A model generated the notes under the pieces. The model ran no database searches, was not told where the DNA came from, and saw only the letters and a program-made list of their open reading frames with translations. From NCBI GenBank assembly GCA_964036195.1, contig OZ038455.1, positions 2,311,855 to 2,375,854 of the forward strand: a stretch of DNA of 64,000 nt. The letters run 5' to 3'. The stretch's first letter is position 1; every line of letters begins with the position of its first letter. The DNA is from Sphaerolaimus hirsutus (taxonomy: Eukaryota; Nematoda; Chromadorea; Monhysterida; Sphaerolaimidae). This document shows, piece by piece, positions 1 to 11,900 of the stretch. The position numbers and the translations under genes were made by a program.

Positions 1-153
1 TGGATACGGCCCTGGTTCCGCTGCCTTTCTGCATGCACGTTTTTCAAGGGGTTGTACATTGAAATCATGAATATAACCATGGAGGGGGCATTTGAATTGA
101 ATAGACACACATGTTTAGAGGGACTGAAAAATTACTTGGTTAATCGCCCTGTA

Positions 154-336
154 CACACTAGTTTTCACACGAAATTTCGAAAAATCATAAATTAGCTTTA
201 AACGTGTTTGAGTTTTCTACAATGAGTCATTTTTGATCTCTGCCAACTGTAGTTGACGGCCACGTCAATGTAGAAAACTCAAATGCGTTCTAAGCTGATT
301 TGTGAGTTTTCGGAATTTCCTGTGAAAACTAGTGTG
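154..336. mobile_element. MITE family A (CACACTAGTTTTCA hairpin)
   Basis: Near-palindromic, about 183 bp. Ends CACACTAGTTTTCAC and its complement; arms carry a TTTGAGTTTTCTAC..GTAGAAAACTCAAA inverted pair. Related copies lie at about 3688-3870, 5076-5245, 6966-7125, 20897-21090 and 56462-56642. Confidence 0.75.
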
Positions 337-1259
337 CGCAGCCACAATAAAAACAGAACTCATGCAAGTCAAATTTTTGGGGTCATTTCTTCTTTGCGTG
401 TGACCACTAATTATACTGCATATGTAAACATATGCCAATTTCCCCAGTGTGCTTTTCTGTTGTTGTTACTTACTTCCCTATGTTTTCTTTTTTTTTGGAT
501 TGTCAGTGGCATTCTGAATTCATTTAACTTATGTGCATCTGAATAGATCACACTCCAGCCCCTGGTTGTACAAAAATATTTATTTATGCGCGAAAATGTA
601 TGGTGAATATACACAGTATGTATTACAGAAATGCCTGTATAAATGGGTGCTTGAATGAAATTGATTTTGTAGCCATAGATCAAATAAAAAACAGATTTGC
701 AGAAATGAAAAACTCCATTTTTAGAATAAATAGCGATCTGTTCAGCCCATACCCCTAACATGAATGTAATGAAGCCAAGAAAGGGGATTTGGTTCAGGTC
801 AAATTATGTCTTTTCACATCATGCATGCACCATATCACGCATAAGACATTGAAATGCATGAAAATCGGTCATGGACCATAATGCCATGTTTCTGTATTGT
901 AGATTTACAATGAAAGAGGGGGAGCTTTACTGTAATTATTATGGTTGACTCCAATTCATTATTGTTGTTTTATGTAAATGTATGCTCCATTTCATACATT
1001 TAAAAATAAAAGTGACAATTTAGAAGTCTACACAAACACAAACATATTTACACATAGAAACTCAGACAGACATGCAGTGTTACTTTAATTAAAAATGCAT
1101 GCATCCCAAAACACAATGTGACATGCACATTTCACTCTGAATATGTTTTGCTCTGGTGCCAGTTCTACTGGTTTTCAAGTGACAACAAAAGTGGCAAGTA
1201 AATTTCTAAACACAAATTTTGCACTCAAATATGGATGACTGAGATTACCTGCAACTTGA
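337..1259. other. no gene seen
   Basis: AT-rich sequence with short ORFs only, without splice-bounded coding segments or clear repeats. Confidence 0.6.
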
Positions 1260-1267
1260 CCCTCAGC

Positions 1268-2161
1268 CAAGGACGTAGCCAGGGGGGGGGGCGGGGGGGG
1301 CGGCCGCCCCCCCCCCCCCCTTCCCGGGTCGGACAAGAAAATATGCCCGAAATGGCACTTCCGTAAAGCGAATTGGTCGGCTGTTCGAAAAAAATTTGCG
1401 CGCAAGCGCGCATTTCGGCGCCGCACAGTATATTTTAGTCATAACTGTGGTTTTGGACCAAAAAAGCACTCAAAATGTGCCCCCGTCGCTATATATGTAT
1501 GTAAATTACATACAAGTACAGCACCATTGGGCGCGAATGCCAACGCCAATGACGCCATGGCGTCGCGCCTACGAATGGCGCTGGCGCCAAGGCGCCATTC
1601 CTTTACCACAGGGGTCAAGGACGTATCCAGGGGGGGGGCGGGGGGGGCTGCAGCCCCCCCCCCTTCCCGCGGTGAGACATGAAAACCCCCCGAAAATGCC
1701 ACTTTTAGTACAAATTTTCGACGGTGTATGCAAAAATTTTGCGCGCAAGCGCGCATTTGCCCCCTATACACATGGTATTTTCAGCATATCGGTCCCTGTG
1801 GCACACATACCAGAAAATGCACCCAATGATGTACCTTTCGCTGGGAATGTACGTATATTTACATACATTTACAGCGCTTTCTGGCGCTGGCGCCAACGCC
1901 AATGGCGCCATGGCGTGGCGCCTACGAATGGCGCCAGCGCCATGGCGCGATTCCGTCACTGTACAGGCAAAATTTTAGGGGGGGGGGCTGAGCCCCCCCC
2001 GTTCGCCGGGCTCCGTAAACAAGCAGCCCCCCCCGCTCAAAAATCCTGGATACGTCCCTGACAGGGGTCAAATTTTAGGGGGGGGGCGCCGCCCCCCCCC
2101 GTTCGCCGAGCTCCTTATACAATCCGCCCCCCCCCGCTCAAAAATCCTGGCTACGTCCCTG
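1268..2161. mobile_element. hAT-like element with 8-bp target duplication, host to a nested relative
   Basis: Ends CAAGGACGTAGCCAGG and CCTGGCTACGTCCCTG, flanked by CCCTCAGC at 1260-1267 and 2162-2169. The interior has long G/C runs, a GCGCGCAAGCGCGC palindrome and GGCGCCATGGCGCC-type arrays. Eight-bp duplications and CA(R)GG ends fit hAT transposons. Confidence 0.85.
1616..2060. mobile_element. nested hAT-like element of the same family
   Basis: Ends CAAGGACGTATCCAGG and CCTGGATACGTCCCTG, flanked by ACAGGGGT at 1608-1615 and 2061-2068. Inserted inside the 1268-2161 element. Confidence 0.85.
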
Positions 2162-2169
2162 CCCTCAGC

Positions 2170-2891
2170 TATCATGTAACGTTGTCACTTATCCACAAAT
2201 TGGAATTGCCCCCTGCCCTCTGGCACACTCACTCTGTGTGTGAATGTGAACGGGCGTGTACTAGGGAAAGCATAGCTGCCAGATATTTAGTCATGTTATG
2301 TTAGAGATGCTTTGTGCATTTTGAGCATGGCTGGGAAATTTGGAAGAGCAGTGTTTGGAAATTTACTTGTTTTTTTAAAAACTTCTTATTCCTAGCCAAA
2401 TTGGTGTTCAAAATATTATAAGAGAAAATCTCTACAAAAATTATAAATGCTATGCACCCATAAATATCACAGCCATCACTCTTCATATTTCCCATGAGTT
2501 GTAATGGTATTTCCATCCTGAATTTTTGCCCTGACATTTATTCCAAATTGGGTGACCCCCCTGGAGATCCCATGACCCCACATTGGTTTTTAAACCAATT
2601 TCATTGCAACCCTAATTATACCTGTGCACTTTTCCAGCAATGTCGCACCTCGTTGGTGTGAGCGGGTGTGCATAGTGCTTTTTCCTGTCTGCAGCACGTC
2701 AAGTGAACACGCCCATTTTGCTTGGGGGGCCGTTTTTCTGAATATTTGCGAAAATGTAAATTCATGGGGGTCGTATTATTTGTGTATGTAGATATTTTTG
2801 TGTTGAATGGATGTCTTTGGCCGCCTGGATGGCGTTTTTTTTGCATATTTCAGTACATTGTCGTTAATGTGCTTTGGGTTTTTCACGTGTG
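2170..2891. other. no gene seen
   Basis: Unique-looking AT-rich DNA between two transposons; no supported coding segment. Confidence 0.5.
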
Positions 2892-2899
2892 ATCATGAT

Positions 2900-3563
2900 T
2901 AGGGTTGGCCGATGTTTTTTTTTAAACGTTTTTTTAAAAAAAACAACGTTTTTTTAAAAAAAAAAACATGACGTCCGAAATGTTTTTTTTTTAAAAAAAA
3001 CATCGGCCGAAATTTTTAGTACTAAGCACTAGGTATTTTGCAAAATTTTTGCGCGCAAGCGCGCAATTTCACACACAAATTGACATTGGTGGTTGTTTTC
3101 ATTGGTTTTGTTGCATTTTTAGTATCAAAACATCCATTTCTATGTGCTACCATGGGTGAATAAGCCGACATATGTTGCTGTAATATATAATATTGAGGTA
3201 ATGTGCTTCCATGTATTTCCACAGTGTGTAACTTCACTCCCAAAGTAACAACCTCCTTTTATAACCTTGTTTGATCACCATTCCGTGCCAAACTTTACCT
3301 GATGTCACAAACATTCGACTATAAGGCGATATACGAACGATATGTCGACGAAAAATGGATATTTTTGACACAAATCACCACTTATAATGCTATCCCATGG
3401 CTCCACAGCCATTATATGGTCATATTTAACATCACAGAGTATTGCCAGTGTCTGATATACCTATATATGTTGACACTAGGTCATATCTGGGAGCTTTTAA
3501 AAAAAAACGTTTTTTTTAAAAAAAAAACATCGAGTTAAAAAAAACGTTTTTTTTCCAACCCTA
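2900..3563. mobile_element. hAT-like array element TAGGGTTGG, copy 1
   Basis: Starts TAGGGTTGGCCGATG and ends CCAACCCTA, flanked by ATCATGAT (2892-2899 and 3564-3571). Both ends are arrays of AAACGTTTTTTTT-type units around a unique centre that includes GCGCGCAAGCGCGC. Confidence 0.88.
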
Positions 3564-3687
3564 ATCATGATGATGTTTATGTGCTCTTTCAACCTTTAAA
3601 AAAACAAAAAAATCAAACCTTATTTTCGGAACGAACCCCCCCCCCCCGGAATATGTTGTTGAAAAACGTCAAAAATTATGGCCCTAC

Positions 3688-3870
3688 AAACACTAGTTTA
3701 CTACCGAAATTTCACTGAGATTTGAGCTTTGCACGCATTTGAGTTCACTGGAATGAAGTTTCTACAGTTGATTTAAAATCACTCATTCCGGGATACTCAA
3801 ATGCGTTCAAAGCTTAATAGTGAGATTTCCGAAATTTTTGAAATTTCTGTAATTAATAAACTAGTGTTTA
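3688..3870. mobile_element. MITE family A, diverged copy
   Basis: Ends AACACTAGTTTAC and AAACTAGTGTTT around the GCATTTGAGTTC / CTCAAATGCGTTC inverted pair. Confidence 0.65.
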
Positions 3871-5075
3871 ACAAAGTGTTTAACTTGTCGATAACAGTTT
3901 TTTATCGACCTTCAATTATTCAGAAAATTGATCGAAAATCAGCGTGAAATTGGTCGAAATAAACGGACAAAATAAAAATGAAAATTGATCGACCTTGGAG
4001 GTGTCGAAATGCGCTAAATGCATCTGCGATCGAAATGCGTCTGCAAATCAAATTTTATTTAAATTCGCCAAATTGCATGATTATAACGTGATTTATGCCG
4101 CATGGGGGGCTTGGAAAATGGCAAAAATTGCACAGAAATTGAACAGAAATCAGTTTTGACCCATTTGAAGGGGGCGTATAATTCACATTTTTATGTTGTT
4201 TGACTGTATGCTTGTTCGTATGCATTTATCTATGTAGTCAGTGTGAAATAAATATAATTTTAATGGAAGCTTTCAAGTGAGTTTTATTTCTGATGAGCGT
4301 CGAAAAGGGTATTTTTATGCCGTTCATAGTATTTCTGTACAGCTATGATTTTGCACAACCTAATTTGAAATGGAAAGTGTCCTGCATAAACAATAAAACC
4401 TTCAAAGGGGGTGCATTTCTGGCTGCATAACAATGTGTGTACAATTTGGAAATAAATTACACATTGATTCAGTATGGGTAAATAGATACACGTCATTTAT
4501 AGTGAAAATGTGTTTGTATGGAACATGAGAAATTAAAATTGACTTACAATATGTAAATATTGTAACTCAGCACCACTGGTAAAGTGTTTCTGTACTTGCA
4601 CTAGTAAATATTGGGATATAGTGCCTGCTTATTTTTATACACCAATATTTGAATACTATTTACCTTACTGGACTTACTTTGATTAATTTTTTTGAATATT
4701 AAAAAGTTAATTTTTCACTTGACAAGACATTTTCGACTAAAATTGCCACTTGACAAAGCACCTTCAACTAAACCTGTAACTTGACAAGGCATTTGCAAAT
4801 CACTTGTCACTTGACAAATCACAATAGTTACACAACCCAAGAACCATTCGGGAAGGCCGGTGCCACAAGGTGCCGCCTTCTCAGGGCGAAACTAAAAGCT
4901 TATCACTTAATACCACCGAGCACATGCACGCGTCTCCATGCGTCATTGCATGAGCTATCCATGTGCATCCACCCTGCATGTGCATGTAGCATTTCGCTGG
5001 CATTAGTCACCCGATTTGGGGGCTGGGGGCAGATTCAATGAGAGTGTAGGGCGCCCGACAATCGAGGTAGGGCGT
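3871..5075. other. no gene seen
   Basis: AT-rich DNA with TCGA-rich short repeats near 3890-4060 and CACTTGACAA repeats near 4715-4830; no coding support. Confidence 0.5.
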
Positions 5076-5245
5076 GAAATTTTGAAAACTCGAAAATTTG
5101 AACATTTTATATCAGCTTTGAATTCATTTGTGTTTACCTGAATGAGTCATTTTAAATTACCGTCAACTGTAGCTCATTATGGAGAACTCAAATGCATGTA
5201 AAGCTGATTTATGAGTTGTCAAAATTTCACTTAACAACTAGCGTG
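5076..5245. mobile_element. MITE family A, diverged copy
   Basis: Carries the ATCAGCTTTGAATTCATT / GCATGTAAAGCTGATTTATG inverted pair and the right end ACTAGCGTGTG; the left terminus is degraded. Confidence 0.55.
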
Positions 5246-5717
5246 TGTAGTGCCAATTTCACACTGTTACTCAAGTGTCGGACCTCTTAGTGCGGCATAC
5301 CTTCAAATTGAGATTGGGCCCTGCATTTAATGCGCTCAGTAAACAATGGCACATGGACGGGGGCATATTTGAAAGTGAAGTGAACGCGTTCTCTGCAATG
5401 GCGTGCTAATGGCGCTTGATCGTGGCATTTTAATGTCACTCTCACACAATATTGGATGGGAATAAAGAAATGGGCTGGAATTTTGAATGGAGTCGGGATG
5501 GGATGTTAGCAAATTCTGCTGGTTGTTTAGTGACAACAATGTGATAGGACGAGTTAATGTGTTTGAGTAAAGGTGACAAATAAATTTGTCAGTGACACGT
5601 AAAATACAAATTTATACACTTGACTCATCACGTCAAACCTCATCCCCACTTGACACTTTTATCATCGCTCCCCAACCTCCAAAATCACCCCTCAAACACC
5701 CTCCCCCAACCCCTCAG

Positions 5718-5993
5718 ACTCCACCCCTTCGCCAGAAGCCCCCTCAGCAACTGCACAAGCAGCGGGGGGCTCCCAGGGGGGTGCGGTGGCCCCCTCGATC
5801 CAGGAGCACCCCCTCGATGTGACAGTGCCCAGAGACGACCCGGTGACCCTGAATTGCAAGGCGGATGGGCACCCCCCGCCTACGGTGGCCTGGTACAAGG
5901 ATGGGGCCCCCGTGAGCACTAGCTTTGAGCAGACTAATAGCCATCGGGTGCTGTTGCACACTGGGAGCCTGTTCTTTTTGAGGGTGCAGCAGG
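5718..5993 (+). CDS. robo: robo exon 1 in window: first half of Ig1
   Basis: Encodes [14 protein letters not shown], the first Ig1 cysteine (TLNCKAD), the VAWYKDG strand and the Robo-typical [15 protein letters not shown]. The donor GTGAGC at 5994 leaves phase 1. The acceptor is uncertain: CTCAG at 5717 has the best pyrimidine tract, but CAG sites up to 5776 are possible. The Ala/Pro/Gly-rich stretch before VAPSIQ may be linker or intron. Confidence 0.85.
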
Positions 5994-8900
5994 GTGAGCT
6001 TGGGGGTTTTTGAGGGATTTTTTGTGTGTGTTTTTATCGCGACGAATCGTAACTATTATAAAAATACATCAATATCTTAGCGCAAGTATTCAAAAACGGA
6101 CCAAAATTAAGAAAGGAATGAATTCTCCCGCGTTGAATTTTTTTTCCAAAATGGTCCTAATATGGGGTATTGTACTCTTCTTTCTTGCCGTTCCTTCTAA
6201 AAAAAATCAGTAAAAAAAAAAATCAGTAATATCATTAAAAATAAGGTTCCACCACTAACCCCAGAATTTCATTTTTCAATTTTTATTTCCCTTTTTTTAA
6301 ACCGTTTTTTAAAAAAATCCCCCCCCCCTCAGGAAAGTCCCCCCTGGGCGACGCGGGCACCTACTGGTGCGTGGCTCGCAATTCCCACGGGGAGGCCCGC
6401 TCCCGCCCCGCTCAACTGCGCATAGCCATGCTCAGGGACGATTTCCGAACTAGACCCAGAAACGTGCAGGCGGTCGTGGGGGAGCAGGCCATTTTGGAGT
6501 GCGCACCCCCCAGGGGGTACCCGGAGCCCGTGGTTGCTTGGAAGAAGGTTTGGGGTGGGGGTGGCTTTTTTTTTGGGGGGGGGGGTTAATGAGGGGGTGG
6601 TAGAGTTTACCGGGCTTTTCAGCGTGGAATTGAAGATAGATTTATAGGACCCCCCGGTAAAAATTGGCGAAAAGCAGCATGCTAAATTTTCACCGGGAAA
6701 CAACCGATATAGTGTGTTACATTCTACAACCCTACTTCACAAATTTTGTGTCGTTTCGACATTATCATCGACACTGAAAAGTGTTTTACATCTAATTTTA
6801 ACCCTTTTTATATGGGGGTGCTCAGGTCCAAGGGGTCTCCAAAACACACATTGATCTCATTTTGCCCTGCAGGACAACAAGGAAGTGCGGCCGGATGAAG
6901 ACAGCCGTGTTTCCGTGCAGCCCAGCGGGAATCTCATTATTAACAATGTACGTTTGGAACCTTTCCTTGATTGTTTGCTGATTTGGAAAACTCTTAAATC
7001 AGCTTTGACTGGTGCGGAATAAGTAATTTTTAATTTCCATCAACATTAGTTTACATACACCCTATTCTGAACAACTCGATCGCGTTCAAACGCTGATTTA
7101 TGCATTTCCTAAATTTTTCCAAAATTGCTGTAAAAAGTACTCAGTGAGTCTAATTATGTCTTCCACAAGTACACTTTTCACTTAACTTACAAATTCACAA
7201 CTTCACTTTTCCTGTCACTTAAACACTTGACACACCACTTGATCACGTTCGCAGGTGCGCCAGTCGGACTCTGGGTTCTACTCGTGCGTCGCCCGCAACA
7301 TGGTCGGCACCAAGGAGTCCAATGCGGCCAGGCTCTCCGTCTACCGCAAGCCCGACTTCGTGCCCGACGGAAGGTCGGATTTGGGGCGACTGCGGTTGTG
7401 CAGTGGACGTTTTTTGTGACACGCGTTTTGGTGTCTCTTTGGTGCCAAGTGCAACTCACAGAGCCTGTAAAATGACATGTCATGCAAAGTGTCTAAAGTC
7501 ATGTAAAATGCGCTGGAAAATGGCAAACGGAAGTTGCATGACAGTTGCCATTTTGCAGCGCATTTCGATAAATAGCTGTAAATGCTAAAAATATGCCGAA
7601 GGGATGCTACAAAACTAGATAGGCTGCAAAATCACTGGTCATCCCTTGCAATCCCTGCAAAATCCCTGGTCATTCTCCAAGTGATTCTGCGTCGGTTTTA
7701 AAAAAGCTCGTAAATATTTTTAAAACAGAATCAGCTACCTACCCCAGGACACAAATACCGTAACTGCCCACCCTCCGGTGCCCCCTTTCCGGTCCGGTAA
7801 ACCCCCCACCCATCCACCCCCGCAGACCGAGCGACGTGACGAGCGAAGTAGGTGCCGACGTGCAATTCACGTGCCGCGTCGCCGGCGATCCGGTACCGGT
7901 AATTGTGTGGCGCAAAAGACACGGAAAAATGCCATTTGGGAGGGCCCAGGTCTTGAAGAATAAGAGTTTGAGAATTGAGAGGTGAGGGGTTGCGTTTTTT
8001 ATGGGGGTTTTCGGAGGGTGGGGGTGAGGGGGGGGTTTCATTGGTTTTGATTTGAGGTATTTGTGATTTATCAGATAGTAAAAGAGTTCGTTCAATGTAA
8101 TTGTATGATTATAAAGTTATTTTTAACCCGTTTTGCCGCCAAGTTTACACCACTGATGCATGTGCATAATTGGGACGAAATAAAAACGTTGCCAAAATAT
8201 TTTCGCGAAAATTCAAAAAAAAATCAATTCACTGTAGACATTTGGTGAGATGCTTCTGCGCGATAAAAACTATTTTGTATCTTATAAATCGTGTTCACAT
8301 CACGCGAAATCTGTTTCACATACCCTTCTCGAGAACTATTTTCCATCCGACTTTCGGCCGGGGAATTATGCAAGGGTCATTTATTTTAACAAATTAAATG
8401 TATACTAAATAGTTTGGCTCATTCCAAATACATATCCACACAACTCTCAGGTGGGGGTTCCATTCAAGCAGGGCCCTTCACCCCCTCAACACCCAACCCC
8501 CCCCCCCCCTCTCAGAGTGGTGCCTGGGGACGCGGGCGAGTACGTGTGCGGCGCCAAGAACCCCGCCGGCGCCGTGGAAGCGTCCGCCACCCTGACGGTG
8601 CACGCGGCGCCCACGTTCACGTTGAGTCCGCAGGATGCCGCAGCCCAGTTGGGGGGTGCGGCTGAGTTTAGGTGAGGGGGGTTGTAATTAGGGTTCAAAC
8701 GGGACCAGTTTTTCAGACCGGGAACGGGACCGGGACCAGAAATTTTCTAATGTCGGGACCGGGACCGGGACTGGGGGGTCGGGACCGGGTCCGGGACCGG
8801 GACTGGCTTTTTTCAATTGTCGGGACCGGGACCGGGACCGGGACTGGGGGGTCGGAACCGGGACTGGGATTTGCCGAACCATGTACCGGCACCGCGGTCT

Positions 8901-11900
8901 TGTTTGAACCTTAGAATTTGAATTGTTTGAATCATTTTGGGGACCTTTCTTACGCTGCTGTTACATTACAGAAAAATACATAGTTATCATTGGGTGGGTA
9001 TTGGCGCACTCGCGCGCAAAAAAGTTTTATATGTGCCCACAAAGTCTTTAGAAAATGGCCATTTCTGGCAAAAAAAATTTGAAAAGGTAATTGAAAATTA
9101 CGTTTTTTCTATCCCTTGTCGGGACCGCTCTAAAATTCCGGGACCGGGACCGGGACCGGGACTGGGTGGTCGGGACCGGGACCGGGACCGGGACTGGCTT
9201 TTTTATTGTCGGGACCGAGACCGGGAGTGGGGTGTCGGGACCGGGACGGGGACCGGGACCGACCCAGTCCCGACTTTTTGCCGAACCATGTACCGGGACC
9301 GCGGTCCCGTTTGAAGCCTAGTTGTAATGGGGGGGGGGGGGGTACTGCACTGCGAATACGGCGGTATGCGTCCAAAATTATGTATTGATGTGTTCGTCGA
9401 TAACGCAAGAGAAGAAAGAAAAGAACAGAAAATATTTAAAAAAAGAAAAAGGCGTAGACTAACGCATGATTTTTTTTCCCGAAACGGTTTTTTATTCTTT
9501 TTTTTGAAATTTGTTATTATTATTGGGCCAAGCCTATTGCGCATGTAAACCCATCCCGCATGTAGACCCATTATAGACGCATTATACCCGCAGGGGTAAG
9601 AGAGAGGGGTGGGTGACCCCTCCCCAAACCTTCATGGGACAATTTTTTGGAAACTATACCATGAACAACCCCCCCGCGGTTTGCCAAGCTATCTAGCTAA
9701 CTGGAGCACTTTTGAGCAATTTTACCCTAATTTTCTCCCAAAAATGTCTAATTTTCATACTTATTATAAATTTTCACCTTCAAAATCATTAAGACATACG
9801 TTTTATTGCTTTTTTTCCGCATGCCGAGTATAATTTTGTGTGCCGTGTGACATGCGTGAAATGTTCAACATGCGGGATGGGTTTACACGCGGAATAGTGC
9901 AGTGCCATTATTATTAACGATGACATCATGACCGAGTCTTTCTTTCAAAAAAAACTTATAGCGTGCAATCCGCGTAGTATACTTTATTCAAACTAAAATG
10001 CATTCGACAACCTTCCCCCAAAATCCCAACCCCCCAGATGCGAGGCGTCGGGCAACCCCCCGCCAGCCAAGTTCTGGTCCCGGGAGGGCGACCAGCAGTT
10101 GCTGTTTCCCGAGCACGTGAGCGCAGATGGGCGGTTGAGGGTCACCCCCCAGGGCACCCTCGCCATCAGCCCTGTCAGAGCTGACGATCAGGTTGGGGGG
10201 GGGGGGGGGTGCTGGGGTGCAGTCCCGGACCCTGTAAAATGTCAAGTGTCAAAAGTCATGGAAAATGCCCTGCAAAATGGCAGCCGAGTTGCCATTTTGC
10301 AGGCACTTTCCATGACTTTTGACACCTTGCATGACATTTGACATTTTCAGGGCATTTTACAGTGTCTGGGAGTGGCACCTGGGGTTTGTGTTGGGAGATT
10401 TTGGTAGTGGGGAATCTGGCGGTCAGGTCAGGTGAATGTGAAGTGCGCCGGTTCGAATCCCGCCGGTGATAGTGCATCTTTTGCACCATTTTTGTCGTGT
10501 ATTCGTTTGACAAAGGTGTGGATAAAATAGTTTTTTTTTGTGAGCGGGCTGCAGTTCTGAATCATGGATTGTTCATAAATAGCAAGCTATTTGAGGTTTT
10601 CTTGCGAGAGTGGTTCTGAATAACAGCATGGTTAAAAAATTTTACGTGGAAAGTCATTCTCACGTCGAAATATGTAAATTTTTGTGGTGCATATCTTAGA
10701 GGTAGATATCTCGACTGGGCAGATGTCCAGTGGTGGTGCCTTCAACTTTGGCCATTTCATTTGTAACCTTATTGATTTTGAACGATCGAAACTATAAAGT
10801 TGCCAGTTATCTCTTGTTTTCTGATCCGTCTCGAGTAGGGTTGGCCGATGTTTTTTTTTAAACGTTTTTTATTATAAAAAAACGTTTTTTTTAAAAAAAA
10901 AACATGACATCCGAAATGTTTTTTTTTAAAAAAAAACATCGACCGAAATTTTTAGTACTAAGCACTAGGTATTTTGCAAAATTTTTGCGCGCAAGCGCGC
11001 AATTTCACACACAAATTGACATTGGTGGTTGTTTTCATTGGTTTTGTGGCATTTTTAGTATCAAAGTATCCATTTCTATGTGCTACCATGGGTTAATAAG
11101 CCGTCATATGTTGCTGTAGTATATAATATTGAGGTAATGTGCTTCCATGTACCTCCACAGTGTGTAACTTCACTCCCAAAGTAACAACCTCGTTTTATAA
11201 CCTTGTTTGATCACTATTCCGTGCCAAACTTTACCTGGAGTCACGAACATTCGACTATAAGGCGATATACGAACGATATGTCGACGAAAAATGGATATTT
11301 TTGACACAAATCACCACTTATAATGCTATCCCATGGCTCCACAGACATTATATGGTCATATATAACATCACAGAGTATTGCCACTGTCTGATATACCTAT
11401 ATATGTTGACACAAGGTCATATCTGGGAGCTTTTAAAAAAAAACGTTTTTTATTTAAAAAAAACGTTGTTTTTTTTAAAAAAAACGTTTTTTTTAAAAAA
11501 AAAACATCGAGTTAAAAAAAACGTTTTTTTTCCAACCCTAGTCTCGAGTTCAGTGTGTTTTGCAGAAATTCTTCACAAACTTTTTGAGGCAGCTTTCAGA
11601 ATGCGACCGCGTCGACCAAACTGTACCGTTTGCCATTGTTCGATCTGTGACCAATCCCGCACCCTGTAAAAACACTTTTTACTTTGTCAAGTGTCATGTA
11701 TAATATCCCTTTGCTCATCTTACATCGTACATAATTCGCATTGGCAATATTTCTGACTTGACAATTGAATTCTTACATATCAGACAAAGTGCCACATTTC
11801 AAACAATGTTTGAAGTTCAAGTTATCTTTAAGTGCGGGGAAACTTTAATATTCACTTGACACTTGACGCAAACTCCCAGGGCTACTACGTGTGCTCGGCT

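Noticed and set aside
8672..9321. ORFs made of GTGTGTG / RDRDRD repeats
   Set aside because: Frames through the GGGACC array of a transposon in a robo intron; same for the GGGATC array at 17776-18460.
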